Counted from the first letter of the stretch, positions 32,178 through 41,532 are shown. The stretch is DNA of 64,000 bases from Actinomyces sp. Marseille-P3109 (GCF_900323545.1 NZ_OOHN01000008.1:921144-985143); one strand, 5' to 3'. The notes: generated by a model from the letters alone, not told the origin. Made by a program: numbers and translations.

Positions 32178-34337
32178 ATGGGAATCGTCGTCGCGATCGA
32201 CGGGCCGAGCGGATCGGGCAAGTCCACCGTCTCGCGGCGGGTGGCCGCCACGCTCGGGCTGGCCTACCTCGACACCGGTGCCATGTACCGGGCTGCGGCC
32301 TGGTGGTGCGAGCATGAGGACGTCGACCTGGCCGATGAGGCCGCCGTGGCCGAGGCCGTTGCCGCCATGCCCCTGCACATGGGCCTGGACCCCGACCACC
32401 CCGCCTTCACCGTGGACGGCGCCGATGTGTCGACCGCGATCCGTGACCCGCACATCGCCACGATCGTCTCGAAGGTCGCCACCAACCTCGAGGTGCGCGC
32501 CGAGCTGGCCCGCCGCCAGCGCGAGATCATCCGCTTCGAGGCCACCGGTCACGTCGGGTCCTTCTCAGGGGGAGCCGGCATCGTGGCCGAAGGGCGCGAC
32601 ATCACCACCGTCATCGCCCCCGACGCCGACGCCCGCCTGCTCGTGACCGCCTCAGAGGAGGCCCGTCTGGCGCGGCGCGCCGGAGACCTGGAGGCCGCCG
32701 GCAAGCAGGTCGACGCCGCCGCCCTGCGCGACCAGGTCGTGCGCCGCGACCGCGACGACTCCACGGTCTCCCAGTTCCTCACCGCGCCCGAGGGCGTCAC
32801 CCTGGTGGACACCTCGGAGATGACCCTGGAGCAGTCCGTCGAGCGGGTCCTGGACCTGGTGGAGGAGGCCGCCGATTCCGCCGCCCTGCGCGACGCGGAG
32901 GAGGACCTGAGGGCGCAGGCCATGCGTGAGGGCCTGGGTGACTATGAGCTCGATGAGGAGGACCTCGCTCTTCTGGAGGCCCACGGGGAGCTTCCAACCG
33001 GTGACCGCACCGAGGCCGGGCTGCCGGTGCTGGCCGTCGTCGGCCGGCCCAACGTGGGTAAGTCGACACTCGTCAACCGGGTTCTGGGCCGCCGCGAGGC
33101 TGTCGTCCAGGACACCCCCGGCGTCACCCGTGACCGGGTCTCCTACCCGGCGGAGTGGGCCGGGCGCCGCTTCACCATCGTCGACACCGGCGGCTGGGAG
33201 GTGGACGTGGCCGGCCTCGACGCCGCCGTGGCCACCCAGGCCGAGGTCGCCGTCGAGATGGCCGACGCCGTCCTACTGGTCGTCGATGCCCAGGTCGGTA
33301 TCACCGAGACCGACGCCCGCGTGGTGCGGATGCTGCGCCGCAGCGGCAAGCCCGTGGTCCTGGCCGCCAACAAGGTCGACTCCCCGGCACAGGAGGGGGA
33401 CGCCGCCGCCCTGTGGAACCTGGGCCTGGGTGAGCCCTTCCCGGTCTCCGCCCTGCACGGCCGGGGCAGTGGTGAGGTCCTCGACGCCGTCATGGAGATC
33501 CTCCCGGAGGTATCCTCCGTGGCCACCGCCGCACCCGAGGGGGACCTGCACCGGGTTGCCCTCGTGGGGCGGCCCAATGTCGGCAAGTCCTCTCTGCTGA
33601 ACTCCATCGCGGGCAGGGAACGCGTCGTCGTCAACGAGACCGCCGGCACCACCCGGGACCCGGTCGACGAGATCATTGAGCTTGACGGGCGCCAGTGGGT
33701 CTTCGTCGATACCGCCGGGATCCGCCGGCGCGTCAAGCAGTCGCGGGGCGCCGACTACTACGCGGTCCTGCGCACGCAGGGCGCCATCGACAAGGCCGAG
33801 GTCGCCGTCGTCCTCCTGGACGCCTCCGAGCCGATCAGCGAGCAGGACGTGCGCGTCGTCCAGCAGGTCGTTGACGCAGGCCGTGCCCTGGTCCTGGTCA
33901 ACAACAAGTGGGACCTGGTGGACGAGGAGCGTCAGAAGATGCTCTTGTGGGAGGTCGAGCACGACCTGGCCCACGTCTCTTGGGCTCCTCACATCAATCT
34001 GGCCGCCCGGACGGGCTGGCACACCAACCGGCTCGTACGCGCCCTCGACGCCGCCCTGGAGGGCTGGACCACGCGCGTGCCCACAGGGCGCCTCAACGGC
34101 TTCCTGGGCCAGCTGCAGTCGGCCACCCCGCACCCGGTGCGCGGCGGCAAGCAGCCCCGTATCCTCTTCGCCACCCAGGTGCAGGTGGCCCCGCCCCGGA
34201 TCGTCATCTTCACCACTGGCTTCCTCGACGCCGGATACCGGCGCTTCATCGAGCGTCGCCTGCGCGAGGAGTTCGGCTTCACCGGCACCCCCATCCAGAT
34301 CGGGGTTCGTGTTCGCGAGAAGCGCCGGCGGCGCTGA
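32178..34337 (+). CDS. cmk-der: Cytidylate kinase-GTPase Der fusion protein
   Basis: This single 719-residue protein joins two essential activities: CMP/dCMP phosphorylation and the tandem-GTPase Der (EngA) that assists 50S subunit assembly. The cytidylate kinase part is residues ~1-230, with P-loop [23 protein letters not shown] and [12 protein letters not shown] ~50-residue acidic linker follows. The first G domain starts near 285 ([27 protein letters not shown]) and the second near 460 ([30 protein letters not shown]). The KH-like domain runs from ~625 ([12 protein letters not shown]). ATG 32178 is chosen because CTGGAGGA lies upstream. The fusion is known in several actinobacteria, where the genes are neighbours or fused. 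The frame is continuous and no internal start is obvious. Confidence 0.96.
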   Translation: MGIVVAIDGPSGSGKSTVSRRVAATLGLAYLDTGAMYRAAAWWCEHEDVDLADEAAVAEAVAAMPLHMGLDPDHPAFTVDGADVSTAIRDPHIATIVSKVATNLEVRAELARRQREIIRFEATGHVGSFSGGAGIVAEGRDITTVIAPDADARLLVTASEEARLARRAGDLEAAGKQVDAAALRDQVVRRDRDDSTVSQFLTAPEGVTLVDTSEMTLEQSVERVLDLVEEAADSAALRDAEEDLRAQAMREGLGDYELDEEDLALLEAHGELPTGDRTEAGLPVLAVVGRPNVGKSTLVNRVLGRREAVVQDTPGVTRDRVSYPAEWAGRRFTIVDTGGWEVDVAGLDAAVATQAEVAVEMADAVLLVVDAQVGITETDARVVRMLRRSGKPVVLAANKVDSPAQEGDAAALWNLGLGEPFPVSALHGRGSGEVLDAVMEILPEVSSVATAAPEGDLHRVALVGRPNVGKSSLLNSIAGRERVVVNETAGTTRDPVDEIIELDGRQWVFVDTAGIRRRVKQSRGADYYAVLRTQGAIDKAEVAVVLLDASEPISEQDVRVVQQVVDAGRALVLVNNKWDLVDEERQKMLLWEVEHDLAHVSWAPHINLAARTGWHTNRLVRALDAALEGWTTRVPTGRLNGFLGQLQSATPHPVRGGKQPRILFATQVQVAPPRIVIFTTGFLDAGYRRFIERRLREEFGFTGTPIQIGVRVREKRRRR

Positions 34338-34350
34338 GCCCTGGACGGGC

Positions 34351-34863
34351 TCAGCTACCGGCCGCGTCCTGCTCCTTGGCCCATGCCGCTACACGCGCGG
34401 TGCTCTCCTCCTCGGACAGATCCTCGACCCGGGTCATGACTGCCCACCGCACGCCGAAGGGGTCGCGGATGGAGGCGAACCTGTCCCCGGACACGAAGGT
34501 GTCAGGCGGTTCCAGTAAGGTTGCTCCGGCGGCAGTGGCCCGCTCGACGACGGCGTCGACGTCCGGGCAGTACAGGCCGATCGAGTAGCAGACCCGGTCC
34601 TCTGACGGGGTCGCAACCAGACCGGACAGGGCGGACGGCTCACCGATCTGGACCCTGCCGTGACCGAAGTCGAGCTCCGCGTGGACGACCGCCCCCTCGA
34701 TCTCGACACTGTCCACAATGCGCGCCCCGAAGACGTCTCGATAGAACCGAAGCGCCCGGTCGGCGCCGTCGATGGCCAGAAACGGTGTGATACTGGTGAA
34801 TCCGTGCGGAGTCCCGTGAGTCGTGTACTGACCAGTGGCTCCGGATACGTTGCGTGTACTCAT
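34351..34863 (-). CDS. VOC/glyoxalase-like protein, PhnB type
   Basis: This is a small protein of 170 residues with the vicinal-oxygen-chelate fold as two beta-alpha-beta modules: ITPFLAIDGADRALRFYRDVFGA, then AELDFGHGRVQIGE, and in the second half VCYSIGLYCPDVDAVVERATAAGATLLEPP and DRFASIRDPFGVRWAVMTRVED. The DPFG(V)xW close is characteristic of PhnB-like members. These include metal-dependent enzymes and antibiotic-binding proteins, so the activity is open. The start is ATG 34863; a -10-like TACAGT lies 7 nt upstream on the same strand, which fits a leaderless mRNA. It is divergent from an AraC regulator 71 bp away, which may control it, and converges on cmk-der. Confidence 0.82.
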   Translation of the reverse strand: MSTRNVSGATGQYTTHGTPHGFTSITPFLAIDGADRALRFYRDVFGARIVDSVEIEGAVVHAELDFGHGRVQIGEPSALSGLVATPSEDRVCYSIGLYCPDVDAVVERATAAGATLLEPPDTFVSGDRFASIRDPFGVRWAVMTRVEDLSEEESTARVAAWAKEQDAAGS

Positions 34864-34870
34864 GTCAACG

Positions 34871-34876
34871 ACTGTA
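34871..34876 (-). promoter_or_regulatory. -10-like TACAGT (minus strand) of the VOC gene
   Basis: It ends 7 nt before ATG 34863 with no Shine-Dalgarno between, so a leaderless start is likely. Confidence 0.35.
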
Positions 34877-34934
34877 GGAACGGTGAGGTGCCTCCGCTTG
34901 AAGATCCGCGACAGATTCGGAACGGTGAGGAGAC

Positions 34935-35750
34935 GTGCCCAGGACGACCGCTGATCAACGGGGGATTCTCTATCCCTCCAGGCTTCCGACCTTTCACCGG
35001 GAACCTGTGTCCGAGGCACTGGCCGACCGCGTCCGTTGGATCTGGATCCCGCGCTGGGACCTGCCCGCAGGACAACGGGACCGGCAGGAGGTTCTCCCGT
35101 TCCCCGCTTGTAACCTCGTTGTCGAGCCGGATGGGATCACCTTGCACGGCCCGACGACGAGCATCTCCTATCGCGAGCTGGAAGGTCGGGGCTGGGCTGT
35201 CGGAGCCCTTCTACGACCGGCGGGGGCCGGCGCACTGTGCTCCCCGTCCCTGATTCGGAATTCCCATCGGCCGCTCGAGGACCCTGATCTGAACGCCGCC
35301 GTCGCCGGCGCTATGGCGGACCCGAGCACGACGACGGGTGGCCAGCGTGCCGCCAGCGCACTGGCCGCCTGGGTGGCGCAGCATACTGGGCCGCCACCAG
35401 CGATGGCTCTCATGGCCAACAAGATGGAGGACGTCGTCGCCTCCGACAGAAGCATTCTGCGTGTCGATCAGTTGGCGAGACGTCTCGATCTGTCCATCCG
35501 AAGCCTGCAACGCCTCTGTGAGAAGTACATCGGTCTGCCACCACTCGCAGTGATCAGACGCTACCGGCTCCAGGAAGCGGCGCAGCGGCTCCGGGAGGAT
35601 CCGTCTGTCACCGTTGCGTATGTGGCCGCCGAGCTCGACTACGCGGACCACGCCCACCTGACTGCCGACTTCCGGCAAGTCCTGGGCTTCTCACCGAGCC
35701 TGTACCGGCAGCAGACCATCAGCGATCGTCAGGCTCTCAGTGACCGGTAG
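34935..35750 (+). CDS. AraC-family transcriptional regulator
   Basis: This is a DNA-binding regulator of 271 residues. The C-terminal AraC/XylS domain has two helix-turn-helix units: ILRVDQLARRLDLSIRSLQRLCEKYIGL and VTVAYVAAELDYADHAHLTADFRQVLGFSPSLYRQ, the latter matching the family signature. The N-terminal ~130 residues (LADRVRWIWIPRWDLP...LPFPACNLVVEPDG) form the effector or oligomerisation part and resemble the short cupin-like domain of regulators for small-molecule stress genes. The start is GTG 34935, with GAGGAG upstream. It is divergent from the VOC gene; the shared 71-bp region probably holds the operator. The ligand cannot be read. Confidence 0.88.
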   Translation: MPRTTADQRGILYPSRLPTFHREPVSEALADRVRWIWIPRWDLPAGQRDRQEVLPFPACNLVVEPDGITLHGPTTSISYRELEGRGWAVGALLRPAGAGALCSPSLIRNSHRPLEDPDLNAAVAGAMADPSTTTGGQRAASALAAWVAQHTGPPPAMALMANKMEDVVASDRSILRVDQLARRLDLSIRSLQRLCEKYIGLPPLAVIRRYRLQEAAQRLREDPSVTVAYVAAELDYADHAHLTADFRQVLGFSPSLYRQQTISDRQALSDR

Positions 35751-35856
35751 CGGGCTCGGGCCTCGGAGGAGAGTCGCGCAGCCGTCAGAAACCAACAGGA
35801 CCCCGCAATCCTGAGAACGATTGGCGCCGGACAGTGGCGCGCGGCTGTGACGCCCA

Positions 35857-35862
35857 TAGACT
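35857..35862 (+). promoter_or_regulatory. -10-like TAGACT before pgi, probable leaderless start
   Basis: The hexamer ends 6 nt before ATG 35869; no ribosome binding site or good -35 is visible. Confidence 0.4.
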
Positions 35863-35868
35863 GTAGCC

Positions 35869-37524
35869 ATGCTGAATCCGGTTGACCCCACCACCACGCC
35901 CGCCTGGAAGCGCCTCACCGAGCTGCACGACTCCATGACTCCGGACCTGCGCGCCTGGTTCGCCGACGATCCCGAGCGCGCCGAGCGGTTCTCCTACGAG
36001 CTGGGGGACCTCTACGTCGACCTGTCCAAGAACCTGCTGACCGACGACGTCCGCGACGCCCTGGCCGAGCTCGCCGTGCAGGTGGACGTCCCGGGCCGCC
36101 GCGACGCCATGTACGCCGGCGAGCACATCAACATCACCGAGGACCGCGCCGTCCTCCACACCGCCCTGCGCCGCTCCGCAAACGATTCCCTGACCGTGGA
36201 CGGGCAGGACGTCGTTGACGACGTCCACGAGGTCCTGGAGAAGATCTACGCCTTCGCCCGCCGCGTGCGCTCGGGGGAGTGGACAGGCATCACCGGCAAG
36301 CCCATCAAGACGGTGGTCAACATCGGCATCGGCGGCTCCGACCTCGGCCCCGTCATGGTCTATGAGGCCCTCAAGCCCTACGTGCATAAGGGGCTTCAGT
36401 GCCGCTTCATCTCCAACATCGATCCCACCGACTGCGCGGAGAAGGTCGCCGACCTCGACCCGGAGACGACCCTGTTCATCATCGCCTCCAAGACCTTCAC
36501 CACTCTGGAGACCCTCACCAACGCCCGCATGGCCCGCGACTGGTTCCTGGCCGCCCTGAAGGACAAGGGCATCGAGACCGACGGCGCCATCGCCAAGCAC
36601 TTCGTAGCGGTGTCCACCGCCCTGGACAAGGTCGCCGAGTTCGGCATCGACCCGGCCAACGCCTTCGGCTTCTGGAACTGGGTGGGCGGGCGTTACTCGG
36701 TTGACTCCGCCGTCGGTACGGTCCTGGCCGTGGCCATCGGCCCGGAGAACTTCGCCGACTTCCTCTCCGGCTTCCGCACCGTCGACGAGCACTTCGCCAC
36801 CAAGGCCCCGGCCGAGAACGTCCCCATGCTCATGGGCCTGCTCAACGTCTGGTATGTCAACTTCTTCAAGGCCGGCTCCCACGCCGTCCTGCCCTACGCC
36901 CAGTACCTGCACCGCTTCGCCGCCTACCTCCAGCAGCTCACCATGGAGTCCAACGGCAAGTCCGTGCGCTGGGACGGCAGTCCCGTGACCACTGAGACCG
37001 GTGAGGTTTTCTGGGGCGAGCCGGGCACTAACGGCCAGCACGCCTTCTACCAGCTCATCCACCAGGGCACCCAGCTCATCCCCGCGGACTTCATCGCCGT
37101 GGCCAACCCCACCCACCCCATCAAGGACGGGGGAGTGGACGTCCACGAGCTGTTCCTGTCCAACTACCTGGCCCAGACCGCGGCACTCGCCTTCGGCAAG
37201 AACGCTGCGGAGGTGCGCGCTGAGGGCACCCCCGAGGAGATCGTCCCGGCTCGAGTCTTCGCCGGCAACAGGCCGACGACGTCGATCCTCGCCCCGGCCC
37301 TGACGCCCGCAGTCGTCGGGGAGCTCATTGCCCTCTACGAGCACATCACCTTCACCCAGGGCATCGTGTGGGGCATCGACTCCTTCGACCAGTGGGGCGT
37401 GGAACTCGGCAAGAAGCTGGCCCTGGAGATCGCCCCCGCCGTCCAGGGGGACGAGGGGGCTCTCGCAGGGCAGGACGCCTCCACCCGGGGCCTCATCACC
37501 CGCTACCGCAGTCTGCGTCGTTAG
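35869..37524 (+). CDS. pgi: Glucose-6-phosphate isomerase
   Basis: Pgi interconverts glucose 6-phosphate and fructose 6-phosphate, at the branch between glycolysis and the pentose phosphate route encoded further on. It has 551 residues, typical of the long bacterial/eukaryotic form. Landmarks are [20 protein letters not shown] near residue 145, the sugar-phosphate site ASKTFTT near 207, the signature [13 protein letters not shown] near 268, the catalytic Glu region [19 protein letters not shown] near 383, and [13 protein letters not shown] near the end. It starts at ATG 35869. It is monocistronic at its 5' side; the GNAT-rhodanese gene follows 4 bp after the stop and may be read through. Confidence 0.97.
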   Translation: MLNPVDPTTTPAWKRLTELHDSMTPDLRAWFADDPERAERFSYELGDLYVDLSKNLLTDDVRDALAELAVQVDVPGRRDAMYAGEHINITEDRAVLHTALRRSANDSLTVDGQDVVDDVHEVLEKIYAFARRVRSGEWTGITGKPIKTVVNIGIGGSDLGPVMVYEALKPYVHKGLQCRFISNIDPTDCAEKVADLDPETTLFIIASKTFTTLETLTNARMARDWFLAALKDKGIETDGAIAKHFVAVSTALDKVAEFGIDPANAFGFWNWVGGRYSVDSAVGTVLAVAIGPENFADFLSGFRTVDEHFATKAPAENVPMLMGLLNVWYVNFFKAGSHAVLPYAQYLHRFAAYLQQLTMESNGKSVRWDGSPVTTETGEVFWGEPGTNGQHAFYQLIHQGTQLIPADFIAVANPTHPIKDGGVDVHELFLSNYLAQTAALAFGKNAAEVRAEGTPEEIVPARVFAGNRPTTSILAPALTPAVVGELIALYEHITFTQGIVWGIDSFDQWGVELGKKLALEIAPAVQGDEGALAGQDASTRGLITRYRSLRR

Positions 37525-37528
37525 CCCG

Positions 37529-38416
37529 ATGTGGAACGACGGCGACTCAGTCTCGATGGGCCCGCACGAAGACGCTCAGCATGTCCACGTGCGTGTGGCA
37601 GGTGCGGCGGATGCGCCATGTGCTGGTCGTCTGCTGTTCGACTTCAACACTGAGTTCGATGCCCCGACGCCCTCGGCGCAGGACCTCGCCTCCGGGTTCC
37701 ATACGATGCTGGAACGTCAGGACGTCCTGGTGCTGTTGGCCGAGGACAGCAGCGCTGACAACCCACGAGCAGTGGGATTCGCGTACCTGACCTTGCGTCC
37801 CACCCCTTATGGCGACGGGCCAGTCGCTGAGCTCGAGGAGCTCTATGTGCGGCCGGAGCTGCGCAACCATGGCATCGGTTCCCGGTTGCTCCTGGAGGCG
37901 CTGGAACAGATGAGACGACGGTGTGCGCTTGAGATGCGCATCGGCGTCGATGAGGTCGATAGTGAGGCACGACGGTTCTATGAGCGGCACGGCTTCTCGA
38001 ACGTGGAGCCCGACGGCGGCAGCCGGATGCTCTGTTACGTCACCGAGCTGGTTGAGCCGGTAGGACCATCAGCAGCCGATTCTTTCCGGCGACAATACGC
38101 AACCCTTAAGGAGGACATGATGAAGGATGTCGGCGTCGACGAGCTGCGCGGACGGCTCGAGGCGAAGGAGGACCTTGTTGTTCTCGATGTGCGCGAGCCC
38201 GACGAGGTAGCGCAAGCGGCAATCTCCGGCTCGGTCAACATACCGCTGGGACAGGTGATCGACCGGATGAGCGAGCTCGATCCGGCCAGACCCACTGTAG
38301 TCATCTGTGCCGGCGGCGTGCGATCCGCCAAAGCGATCGAGGCCTTGACCGCGGCCGGCTACACCGGCGAGCTGGTCAATGTCACTGGCGGCATGAAGGC
38401 CTGGCTGAGCCAGTAG
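37529..38416 (+). CDS. GNAT acetyltransferase-rhodanese fusion (or two in-frame coding units)
   Basis: This is one open frame of 295 residues. Residues ~10-175 form a GNAT acetyltransferase with the acetyl-CoA loop in LEELYVRPELRNHGIGSRLLLEALEQM and the closing ARRFYERHGFSNVEPDG. Residues ~197-295 form a single rhodanese domain (LVVLDVREPDEVAQAAISGSVNIPLGQ), with the active Cys in VVICAGGVRSAKAIEAL and VTGGMKAWL at the end. No stop codon separates them. Just before the rhodanese, at 38108-38114, there is a perfect AAGGAGG followed by ATG ATG (38117/38120), so the rhodanese may also be made alone. The upstream start (ATG 37529 or 37556) has no clear ribosome binding site; pgi ends 4 bp upstream. 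Substrates are unknown; rhodaneses move sulfane sulfur. Confidence 0.82.
   Translation: MWNDGDSVSMGPHEDAQHVHVRVAGAADAPCAGRLLFDFNTEFDAPTPSAQDLASGFHTMLERQDVLVLLAEDSSADNPRAVGFAYLTLRPTPYGDGPVAELEELYVRPELRNHGIGSRLLLEALEQMRRRCALEMRIGVDEVDSEARRFYERHGFSNVEPDGGSRMLCYVTELVEPVGPSAADSFRRQYATLKEDMMKDVGVDELRGRLEAKEDLVVLDVREPDEVAQAAISGSVNIPLGQVIDRMSELDPARPTVVICAGGVRSAKAIEALTAAGYTGELVNVTGGMKAWLSQ
38108..38122 (+). promoter_or_regulatory. Internal Shine-Dalgarno and double ATG before the rhodanese domain
   Basis: AAGGAGG is followed after 2 bp by two in-frame ATG codons (38117, 38120). It marks a probable second translation start inside the GNAT-rhodanese frame, giving a 98-99-residue free rhodanese. Confidence 0.65.
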
Positions 38417-38443
38417 CCCGACAGTCAACGCGCTGAGGCGCCC

Positions 38444-38486
38444 CTGTGACGGTCTCGGACTCTCGGGTTCGAGACCGTCACAGTTT
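38444..38486. terminator. Bidirectional terminator between convergent genes
   Basis: CTGTGACGGTCTCG (38444-38457) pairs perfectly over 14 bp with CGAGACCGTCACAG (38470-38483), followed by TTT on the plus strand. It lies between the rhodanese stop and the HAD stop and could serve both. Confidence 0.8.
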
Positions 38487-39355
38487 CAGTTCCGATGCCG
38501 TGAGCGCCGAAGCAGCTCCTCGACCGTGCGCAGCACGCCGTCCTCGGTGTTGGCCGGTGCCGTATAGGCGGCCGCCGCCTGGATGCCGGGGTGGGCATTG
38601 CGCATGGCGAAGCCCAGGTCCGCGTGGTCGTAGAGGTCCAGATCGTTGAGGTAGTCCCCGAAGACGGCCGTCTGCTCCGGAAGGATCCCGAACCTGGCCT
38701 GGAGCGCCGCCAGGGCCCGCCCCTTCGAGGCCTGCGGGGACATCATGTCCGTCCAGTGCATCCCGGAGACGACGGTCTGGACACGCGGCACCGCCGCGGT
38801 CAGCGCCTGCGAGCTGCCGTCCTCGACGTCGTCGAAGTCGAAGACCGCGACCTTGAGCACCTCATCCAGGGGGATGGTCGTGAGGTCGTCAACGATCTCC
38901 AACGCCTCGTAGTACAGCTTGGCCTGGGCCAGGAAAGCAGGGTCGGACCGCTCGATGTAGGCGCGGTGCTTGCACGCGACGACGGCGCCGACGTCGTAGC
39001 CGGCTCTTGCAAGATCTCGCGTAGTGGTGATGGCGGCCGCGGTGTCCTCGGCGCAGATGGTGTCGGAGTGGATCTCCTCGCTGCCGAGGACCACGAGGGA
39101 TCCGTTCTCAGCGATGAGCGGTGAGCCGTCGACGGCCGGTCCCAGGACCGCGCGGAGGTTCGCCAGCTGCCTGCCCGAGGCCGGAGCGAAGATGACCCCG
39201 GTACTGCGCATGTCCGCCGCTGCCTCGACCAGACCGACAGGAACCTGCCCGTTGCCGTCGATGAGGGTGCCGTCCATGTCCGAGACGACAAGGCGGAGAT
39301 CAATCTCGGTGGGCAGTGGTTCAAGGAGCTCTGGTTCAAGAGGAAGACGCTTCAC
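38486..39355 (-). CDS. Cof-type HAD-superfamily phosphatase (second copy type)
   Basis: This is a soluble HAD phosphatase of 289 residues, likely a sugar-phosphate or flavin-phosphate hydrolase; the substrate is unassigned. Motif I is LVVSDMDGTLIDGNG, motif II lies in APASGRQLANL, motif III Lys in SPQASKGRALAALQ, and motif IV is the canonical FGDYLNDLDLYDHADLGFAMRNA. All catalytic residues are present, unlike the other HAD protein in the window, which lacks the motif IV Asn. The start is GTG 39355, with weak GAGAAG upstream. It is downstream of the CAP-protein gene on the same strand but separated by a strong hairpin, so it probably has its own promoter. Confidence 0.88.
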   Translation of the reverse strand: MKRLPLEPELLEPLPTEIDLRLVVSDMDGTLIDGNGQVPVGLVEAAADMRSTGVIFAPASGRQLANLRAVLGPAVDGSPLIAENGSLVVLGSEEIHSDTICAEDTAAAITTTRDLARAGYDVGAVVACKHRAYIERSDPAFLAQAKLYYEALEIVDDLTTIPLDEVLKVAVFDFDDVEDGSSQALTAAVPRVQTVVSGMHWTDMMSPQASKGRALAALQARFGILPEQTAVFGDYLNDLDLYDHADLGFAMRNAHPGIQAAAAYTAPANTEDGVLRTVEELLRRSRHRN

Positions 39356-39408
39356 ACGATCATCTTCTCAAGGTTGGCACCGTGATGTGGGCAGGACAGG
39401 GCGGCAAC

Positions 39409-39449
39409 GACGGGAGCCTGTTCTCCACGAAGGAGAACAGGCGCCCGTC
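39409..39449 (-). terminator. Hairpin terminator of the CAP-protein gene
   Basis: GCCTGTTCTCC pairs perfectly with GGAGAACAGGC (loop ACGAA). The stem is extended by GACGGG/CCCGTC after one mismatch, giving ~17 bp in total. It lies 36 bp past the CAP gene stop. No T-run. Confidence 0.65.
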
Positions 39450-39485
39450 ACAGAGATGGCTCGTATTCCTGAAACCCCAGCTCAG

Positions 39486-40424
39486 TCAGCTGGCCTGGCG
39501 GCGACGCATGACGAGGAAGGCTCCGGTGCCGAGCAGACCGGCCGCGACGACGGCGACGGCGATGCTGGGACCAGTGGTGGCCAGAGCGTGCTTCGTCGGT
39601 GTGCGACCCGAAGCGGCGACCGCAGGCGTCGAGGACGGCTTGGCCGGCGTACCGGTGCTCGTGGTGGTCTTCGTGGTCACCGTGGTAGCCGGAGCCGACG
39701 GGATCGGCGTGGCCTCACTGATGGCGGTCTCGGTGGCCGGGGGAGCGGTCTGGGTGGTAGGAGAAGTCGTCTCGGTAGCGGGCGCCGACGGCGTCTCCGA
39801 GGGAGTCGGCGCCGGAGCGGAAACGGTGGTGTCCGTCGTCGGAGGGATGTTGCTGGTCGACGGAGGCGTGTTGCTCGTGGTTGTGGGCGTCAGCGGCGTG
39901 TTGCTGGGGTTGTAAGCGGCGAAGTTCTGGGTGGCGTACCACCGACCGTCCGAGGTCTGGGCAAAACCGATGCCGATGGAGTTGACATCCCGGTTGACCA
40001 TGTTCTGGTAGTGGCCAGGAGAGTTGAGCCACTGGTCGAAGATCAGTGCGCCGACGTCACCACCGTCGGTACGCCAAGCCACGTTCTCAGAGCCCGTGGT
40101 CCAGCCCGACGGATAGGCGGAGGTGAAGTCGGGGCGGTGCTCCATGGTGCTGGTGCTGGCCTGGTGCTCGGACCACTCCTGAGCGACGACGTCGAGCTCC
40201 TGGTAGCGGGTGACGGGCTGGAGTCCCAGGCTGGCGCGCAGCTCGTTGACCTTGGTCAGGACGGTGTCCGCGTAGGTGGCCCCCTGCTGGGAGACCTGAG
40301 CCGGAACCGCTACCGCAGCGGCCTCGGCGCCGTGGGCAGTAGCCGGGGCCGCCAGAGCGGGCGAGGGCACCGTCAGTGGCACGACGGCGAGCGCAGTTGC
40401 GGCAATGACGCGCTTGATGTTCAT
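39486..40424 (-). CDS. Sortase-anchored surface protein with CAP (SCP/PR1-like) domain
   Basis: This is an exported cell-wall protein of 312 residues. The signal peptide is residues 1-~28 (NIKRVIAATALAVVPLTVPSPALA). The CAP domain runs ~45-175, with LTKVNELRASLGLQPV, the His of MEHRPDF, SENVAW, WLNSPGHYQNMVN and YATQNFAAY; the two His and acidic residues of the CAP cavity are present. A Pro/Thr/Ser-rich stalk of ~100 residues follows. The C-terminus is a sortase signal: LATTG (an LAxTG variant of LPxTG), a hydrophobic helix and the tail MRRRQAS. ATG 40424 is chosen because the signal peptide begins there. CAP proteins of bacteria have diverse roles; none can be fixed here. It lies downstream of an AT-rich gap. 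Confidence 0.88.
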   Translation of the reverse strand: MNIKRVIAATALAVVPLTVPSPALAAPATAHGAEAAAVAVPAQVSQQGATYADTVLTKVNELRASLGLQPVTRYQELDVVAQEWSEHQASTSTMEHRPDFTSAYPSGWTTGSENVAWRTDGGDVGALIFDQWLNSPGHYQNMVNRDVNSIGIGFAQTSDGRWYATQNFAAYNPSNTPLTPTTTSNTPPSTSNIPPTTDTTVSAPAPTPSETPSAPATETTSPTTQTAPPATETAISEATPIPSAPATTVTTKTTTSTGTPAKPSSTPAVAASGRTPTKHALATTGPSIAVAVVAAGLLGTGAFLVMRRRQAS

Positions 40425-40859
40425 GTGTCGTTCTCTCTGATCGGGGACGCGAGAACACAGTCGGATTTGCAGCAACCGGTTATGAACCGGTGAGCAGGAT
40501 GCTGTGAGCCATCCTTGATGTCGGCATTCACTCAACCACAGTCCCGAGCGCATCGCATGTTATTGGCCTGTGACTTTTCTGACCGAATTTGGCGTCCGGC
40601 TGAATTGGGGGCATGAGAGTGGCCGCCCTACTTTCGTGGTGTTATGTCAGCAAGAAGTAGGTGCGAAAGGTCGGGAGGCGAGGAAAGTGCCGTCATTGCA
40701 GCGTTTACTTGAGTGCAACTAACTTGGAAGAAGATTCCAAAAGAAGGAATAGGAATAAATATACCCCATGGTTGTTATGGGAGTTGCGGGTGTGACAAGT
40801 ATTGATGCGGAAGTGGCTGGGAAAACGAAGCAGCCTTGCTGCAAAAGTGTATCGGCAAA
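40425..40859. other. 435-bp gene-free, AT-rich interval upstream of the CAP-protein gene
   Basis: No gene is supportable. From about 40560 to 40860 the base composition is far more AT-rich than anywhere else in the window. Two inverted repeats are visible: TTGGAA-gaaga-TTCCAA (40724-40740) and CCCAT-N7-ATGGG (40765-40781). It probably contains the regulatory region of the CAP-protein gene with a long leader, or is a remnant of transferred DNA. The open frame across its right end overlaps a tRNA and is not a gene. Confidence 0.5.
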
Positions 40860-40890
40860 TAAAAAATCCGCACCAGCTTTCGGTGCGGAT
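40860..40890 (-). terminator. Rho-independent terminator of tRNA-Pro
   Basis: On the minus strand ATCCGCACC pairs with GGTGCGGAT (loop GAAAGCT), followed by TTTTTTATTT. It is the most classical terminator in the window. Confidence 0.92.
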
Positions 40891-40898
40891 CCTCGTAT

Positions 40899-40975
<77 letters not shown>

Positions 40976-41070
40976 TTGACTCGCGGCAAACCGCCGCTCG
41001 CAACGAGTAGAACCCTAACCCATGGGGCGGCTCCTTCAGAAATCTGTCAGTGGTGAGCCCGCTCACCTCG

Positions 41071-41508
41071 TCAGTGACGGTCGTCCTGATGCCGACCTCC
41101 TCCCATGAGGGCGTCGAGCTGACGTCTCTCCTTCTTGGTGGGGCGCCCAGCGCCTCGATCCCGGGTGATGGCCGCCGGCGCGTCCAGGGGAGAGGGCCGA
41201 GGAGGTGAGGAGTCGACGTACGCTGTGCGGGCAAGCGGGGCCCCTACCCGCTTGGTGAGGATCCGGGTGACGGTCAGCAACCGGTCGAAGCCGTCAACGC
41301 GGTAGCGGACCTCGTCTCCCACGTAGACGTGCTGGGCCGGCTTGGCGGTCTCCCCGTTGATACGCACGTGCCCCGCCTTGCAGGCGCTCGTGGCGGCTGA
41401 ACGGGACTTGATCTGCCGGACGCTCCACAACCAGACGTCGATGCGAGCCGACGTCGGTCCGTTCGGGTCGCTGACGCCTCGGGGAGCAGGCTGAGAACGA
41501 GCTGCCAT
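41071..41508 (-). CDS. S4-domain RNA-binding protein, Hsp15/HslR-like
   Basis: This is a small basic protein of 145 residues with one S4 domain (ARIDVWLWSVRQIKSRSAATSACKAGHVRINGETAKPAQHVYVGDEVRYRV). E. coli Hsp15 binds 50S subunits stalled with peptidyl-tRNA during heat stress; a similar ribosome-recycling role is likely, but actinobacterial members are less studied. The region after the S4 domain is Arg-rich and ends RPTKKERRQLDALMGG, which is usual for the family. The start is ATG 41508. It follows the secreted nuclease gene on the same strand with 24 bp between. Confidence 0.87.
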   Translation of the reverse strand: MAARSQPAPRGVSDPNGPTSARIDVWLWSVRQIKSRSAATSACKAGHVRINGETAKPAQHVYVGDEVRYRVDGFDRLLTVTRILTKRVGAPLARTAYVDSSPPRPSPLDAPAAITRDRGAGRPTKKERRQLDALMGGGRHQDDRH

Positions 41509-41532
41509 GGAAGCATCCTAGACGGAGGAGTC

